From assembly GCA_009760855.2 (NCBI GenBank), contig WPIO01000006.1:6206001-6270000 (forward strand): a stretch of DNA of 64,000 nt. Reading direction: 5' to 3'. The stretch comes from Cristatella mucedo (taxonomy: Eukaryota > Bryozoa > Phylactolaemata > Cristatellidae). The notes below the pieces were generated by a model. It made no database searches and had not been told where the DNA came from. It saw nothing but the letters and a program-made list of their open reading frames with translations. The translations under genes were made by a program, and so were the position numbers. Of this stretch, positions 60,691 to 64,000 are shown piece by piece. The stretch's first letter is position 1, and each line of letters starts with the position of its first letter.

Positions 60691-63120
60691 CGGAGAGACA
60701 GACAGACAGAGAGGGAGAAAGTAGCAAAACCTAATCTGTCACTTTGTGTGGACAAGTTTGTTGCTTGGTGACATTGTAGAGCTGGGAAAGGCTTTCGAAG
60801 GTCAGAAGCTGACGCAAATGTGAAGCTTCAGCTTTGCTAAATAGCCTTTCACAGAAATACATGTCGGAAATAGCTGTCTTTGCTTTTGGAGCTAGATCAA
60901 TTAACCTTTGCATTCCTGCTGTGCTAACACAGTAAGGTGCACGCGCCATCTGCATTATCCCTGAAGTAAGCTCTCAAAGCCAAATAATATCCATACAGTT
61001 AACTTATTAGACCTGCTTGTGAGACCCGGAATGAGCGATGGATCAATACGAGAGGAAACCTAGCTTTGAAGGCACGAGATCCAGAACCAAGACAAGTGCA
61101 GTATCGCAGATGGCTTAAACGAAGCTTCGTGTCTTCCTGCGTGTGTCGTCTTTACCGTTTTCATGCTAGCGTCACGGAATCAGTTACAGTTTTAGTCATT
61201 TTTTCTCACGTATTTTAGTGCTAATATGTTGGAGATGTAGCCAAAAATTTAGTAAAGGGTCAAAACACTTTAAAGATACTGAATTTTGACCTTGCCCGAA
61301 CCAATTAATCGTAGTTGTCGGCATTCTTATCCGCCTGGCTTAAGCGACCACGGCACAACAACCCGTATACCTGCAACATTGCACTTATAGCTCTATTTGA
61401 TAGTCGCCCAATTTTTATCAGATCGCGAACTTATTTTGATTTAGTTTTCATTAAACAACTTCCTCAAAATGACGTGCATCTGACAATTGTTTTTTTGGAG
61501 CTATAGCTTGCATTCCCTTATTTACTTAGTATTCCCATTTGTTGGTCATGCGCCGTACGAAATATAGCAAGGGTGACCACTAGTGTACTACCAACGCGGC
61601 TCAAATTTTTGCCGTTAACGACCCCTCTTATCCTGAATACTGCCACAGCTAGCACGTGGCAGATTTACATAATTCAAAGTGCAAAAAGTGTCCTTTAGGA
61701 CAAGGCTCAGGGCTATACAATATTGTTCACCAATGCATCTCTTTAATACCGCACTAGCCAGCCTCCACGAACAGTCTTCAGCGGCTTTGATTAAGAAAAA
61801 AATTGCTAACGTTGTACAGCAGCCCTGGCACGAAATGAAACTAGATCTAGTTTGAGCAATATCAAGTCTTTTTAAAATTTGTTGACTCAAAGTGAAACAG
61901 AAATCCTGATGTTATTATTTTGTTGAGCCCTTGCCCACAGCAATCGCCAGTATAGCTCGTAACTAGAGAGCACAATCAATGTAGGTTAAGAATTCTGGTT
62001 ATGATTCACTTTTGCATCTACATTTCAACAATTTTAGCACAAAAATTTAACTTTTGCTGCGGAGCATCTGCGATTTCAGTCACTATAGAACTTCTGCGGC
62101 CTCGTGTGCAAATGATATGCATGATATAACAAGTCACAGAACGACTAATAAAATGTTTTTTTCATTTTCGTTGAGTTCTTAAAAAGGGCATTGCATAAGC
62201 ATTTAGGTTTAAGCAATGTTCTTGCCAATACGTAAAATACCGTAAAATCCGATTGAGCCTTTTTTTCTGTGACCTTTATTCGAATAAAGTTTAATGATAT
62301 CCCCACAGTTTCAAGATTAGAGCTCATATTAATAGTACTAAGTAATAACATTTGGACATTTTTATTGCAAGCTGAGAGAACTAAATATCTTTTCTAGGGC
62401 AATTTAAATACACTGCAAAGAAAGCATGTCATTAGTTTAGGTATAACATGCACAGTTTCAGCACACGTACGCATAAAAAGTACAATTCGCACGGACTTGA
62501 AAATTATTCTTTGAAAGAGGTGGTGTTATAGCTTTTCCTAAATAAAGTCAAATTGGGGTAGTCGTGTCGTCATTTGGGGGCGAGTTCCAGGCTTTACGAG
62601 CGAATGAACTAAATACATGGTTTCCAAAGTCATTTGAGAATCGCTTGAAGCACATTTAAAAGACTGAGTCAGAAAAGTGAGTGGTACGATGCCTTTCGCG
62701 ATTGCGAAGTAGTGCCATCGAAAGGCGAGTCAAGAGCTGATAAAACTTCGCTTCCGGGAATCTCGCCACGACGTAACTAAGTGTCAAGTCAAAGCTAATT
62801 AGACTGATCAAGATATCGTCAACTTGTACATTTACAGTTTTCTGAAGCATTCTATAAGCTCTTGTGCCGAACTAAGGTATCTGAAAAGTTGTAAAATTTG
62901 TGTAGGAGCCAGAGTAGGAGCTGGTGCGTCGCGGGTCGCTGTCGTCCATTTTACTTCCGGAAGACGACACCTGTGCAAGTATCTGCTTTTTTTTAGAACC
63001 ATTCCAAGAGGACTGTGGATATCAGCGCCACTAGTTACGTTACTTTATATTCTTACTAACTTGTCTTTCTTCATTGTCCTGACGCCCTACGATATACTCA
63101 CGTCGCCAGCTGTTGCCATG
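54629..63120 (+). CDS. SLC7 light-chain amino-acid transporter (LAT type), 5' part
   Basis: The product is a 12-helix amino-acid exchanger of the SLC7A5-11 group, which normally pairs with a 4F2hc/rBAT heavy chain in the plasma membrane. Exons 54629-55085, 58065-58190, 59270-59369, 60098-60142 and 62997-63120 join in phase (1, 1, 2, 2, 0) to give residues 1-284. The rest lies beyond the window. Diagnostic motifs are GLMIGSGIF at 32-40 (the unwound helix 1 substrate site), CYAELGAMMPQSGGDY at 73-88, FPDC with Cys137 where the family's heavy-chain disulfide Cys sits, LTLVNC at 156-161, FTYSGWNYLN at 223-232, AEEV at 235-238 and SAPLVTLLYILTNLSFF at 252-268. The usual TEE of the YSGWxxLNxxTEE signature reads AEE. 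The start is the first ATG after the in-frame upstream sequence. A further in-frame GTG upstream is not a credible eukaryotic start. Which SLC7A member it is cannot be decided from this half. Confidence 0.88.
56050..56168 (+). mobile_element. SINE family D, copy 6
   Basis: GTCGTGGGCTCGAGCTCCGT, then GAAGCGCCTGAATACGG, TTCTCTTAGGGCGCTATAC and AAATGAATTATGATTATT. In SLC7 intron 1. Confidence 0.8.
56600..56937 (+). mobile_element. LINE family A 3' fragment
   Basis: TCTTACGCAACGACAACTAC, TGCTGCCGACTATGGAGCAT, TTTCTCTTTGTTGCGTGAGA and the ACAGACGGAGATACAC terminus match family A. In SLC7 intron 1. Confidence 0.85.
56990..57715 (+). mobile_element. LINE family B 3' portion
   Basis: Plus strand reads LTGLPECAIRRLKLVQNSAA-like and [28 protein letters not shown] with frameshifts, then the family B 3' UTR and ATTATTATT tail. 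In SLC7 intron 1. Confidence 0.87.
58065..58190 (+). CDS. SLC7 transporter, coding exon 2
   Basis: This 126-nt exon has acceptor CTTTTTAG and donor GTAAGT. It encodes LLTLVNCINMSAVGRLHEFF and then a hydrophobic helix, matching LLTxVNCxSV..RVQDxFTAAK of LAT proteins. Confidence 0.9.
58272..58350. repeat. 10-11 bp tandem repeat (GCTTGAAGGAT/GCTTGAAGGC)
   Basis: Seven imperfect units, starting 80 bp after the exon 2 donor of the SLC7 gene. Confidence 0.85.
59270..59369 (+). CDS. SLC7 transporter, coding exon 3
   Basis: This 100-nt exon has acceptor ACTTTAG and donor GTAAGA. It encodes the extracellular loop and KAIYSCVFTYSG, ending two bases into the conserved Trp codon of helix 6. Confidence 0.87.
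59655..59850 (-). mobile_element. SINE family D copy interrupted by a LINE B tail
   Basis: Minus-strand SINE D parts (GTCATTTGGTAGCGCCTTAG at 59660 and AATCTCTGTTAAGGCGCTTC with GGGCTCGAGCCCACGACC after it) flank a plus-strand LINE B tail at about 59682-59756 (TGCCTAGAAATAAATTGAGT, TTCTCTGAGGGCGCTTTATC, then ATTATT). Confidence 0.75.
60098..60142 (+). CDS. SLC7 transporter, 45-nt coding exon 4
   Basis: The acceptor is ACTTGTAG and the donor GTAGGT. Its first base completes Trp228. It encodes NYLNSVAEEVKSPL and two bases of Arg243, exactly bridging exons 3 and 5 in phase. This is the conserved W-N-Y-L-N-x-x-(T)EE segment. Confidence 0.85.
60568..60716. repeat. (GA)n microsatellite
   Basis: About 75 bp pure AG, then GA with GACA interruptions, in SLC7 intron 4. 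Confidence 0.95.
62370..62820 (-). mobile_element. Diverged LINE family B copy
   Basis: GGGGCGAGTTCCAGGCTTTA.., GAGCGAATGAACTAAATACATGG, and AAGTGAGTGGTACGATGCC match 48540-48660 with many changes. It ends about 175 bp before SLC7 exon 5. Confidence 0.7.
62997..63120 (+). CDS. SLC7 transporter, coding exon 5
   Basis: This 124-nt exon follows a polypyrimidine acceptor TTTTTTTTAG and ends at GCCATG before donor GTAAGA. It encodes RTIPRGLWISAPL and YILTNLSFFIVLTPYDIL, then SPAVAM, matching helix 7 and the loop before the TFGE segment of LATs. The next exon is expected to begin in phase 0 with a TFGE-like sequence and is not visible before 64000. Confidence 0.9.
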
Positions 63121-64000
63121 GTAAGATAGATCGTGGATAGCAACGCGGCAGTGCAAATGACTGCACTTATGTTGTGCACCTTTTATATTTTGCACCGTTT
63201 GCTCATGGGGAATTATCTGCGCCTCTACACTGCATTCAAGAATGAACGCAAGGCTATGTTCCTATCAGTCTACTAGCCCCATCAAAATGCAGGCAAGTCC
63301 AGAGCGGCAATGGACGCAAGGCATTGCGGTGGCTTCGGTCCTGTTGATTTATTGAGTATATTTGAGGTAATGCATAGTATCAAGCTCCATCGGTTTATTC
63401 AACAAGCCACGAATATAGATGATTGTTAAGTTGACGAGTTTTCAGTAGAGCACCAAAAACCGTGATGGAATATCGGGAGCATTCACTGGTGCAATACAGC
63501 AGCATCCATCTCGAAGATTGTAACGACATGAGAGAGATAGTAAAAAGCTGAAGGCTACTGGATGAGGCGAGTTTCAAAGTGGCGAAAGCGAAGGACAACT
63601 TGGACTTTTGGAATGTTAACTCGGACAATGGAAGTAAAGCCAGTGGCATCGTGAAACGATTGCGGAATTACTTCTGAGAGGGTCAGCTGAGCAGGAGAGC
63701 CAGAGCTATTCAGACTATTCGTCCCAAGTGATGCAAAGACCAATGTGTGTCATGTGGTAAATACTGAGGCTTCTGCCGCTGCAGCAGCTGCGGTAAATTA
63801 GATAAATGAGATTACTTCAGATGAACTAAGGTTGGTAAGTGCCAGCCTCTGGTTATCAACATTTAGCAATTCGAGTACTTTCATTCGCCGCGGGATGATG
63901 GAAACCATTCGCAGCTTCAGTCCTGTGGGAGCATGGGTATTTAAAGTGCATCCGCTGTTGGGCAAGTTTGTCGCATCCACTGAGGCTTCGCCACACTAGC
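63121..64000. other. SLC7 intron 5 (start); no further exon seen
   Basis: No acceptor followed by a TFGE-like continuation is visible. The transporter's 3' half is outside the window. Confidence 0.55.

Noticed and set aside
60731-60955. 74-codon minus-strand frame beside the GA tract
   Set aside because: It reads like normal protein but matches nothing recognisable, lies within an intron on the opposite strand, and is too short to judge.

Overview
This is a window of animal nuclear DNA. It holds split genes with GT-AG introns, many microsatellites, and fragments of CR1/L2-type non-LTR retrotransposons and tRNA-derived SINEs. Protein signatures point to a metazoan. The retrotransposon style and large repeat load suggest an invertebrate, but the phylum cannot be fixed from the sequence alone.

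Three real protein-coding genes were reconstructed by joining exons at splice sites and checking phase. Two are head-to-tail tandem paralogs on the minus strand, both neutral sphingomyelinases of the SMPD2 (nSMase1) type. Copy A runs from 45061 down to 31486 and copy B from 27342 down to 14596. Their coding exons have identical lengths and phases (47, 106, 77, 184, 207, 139, 120 and 371/368 nt), giving predicted proteins of 416 and 415 residues. Each has a DNase I-like Mg-dependent phosphodiesterase domain followed by two C-terminal membrane segments. The 47-nt first coding exons lie kilobases upstream of the rest. The third gene, on the plus strand, starts at 54629 and runs off the right edge. 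It is an SLC7 light-chain amino-acid transporter (LAT type) with five exons in the window, including a 45-nt microexon, covering its first 284 residues.

Layout: 1-14.2 kb is gene-poor. It carries a 23-bp GC-rich minisatellite, microsatellites and one long LINE (about 10.35-13.2 kb) with endonuclease and reverse-transcriptase remnants. 14.6-27.3 kb is sphingomyelinase copy B, whose introns are full of LINE and SINE pieces. 27.3-31.5 kb is an intergenic spacer. 31.5-45.1 kb is sphingomyelinase copy A, whose introns hold long GA, G-rich and GCAGACA repeats and nested LINEs. 45.1-54.6 kb is intergenic, with a 650-bp TC tract and an inverted pair of closely related LINE copies. 54.6 kb to the end is the transporter gene.

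Three LINE families recur (called A, B and C here), with at least two tRNA-derived SINE families (D and E). The 3' tail of SINE D matches the 3' tail of LINE B, which suggests that LINE B's machinery mobilises the SINE. No CRISPR, operon or clearly new biological system was seen. The most interesting biology is the tandem sphingomyelinase pair, with one active-site-neighbour substitution, and the SINE/LINE tail partnership.
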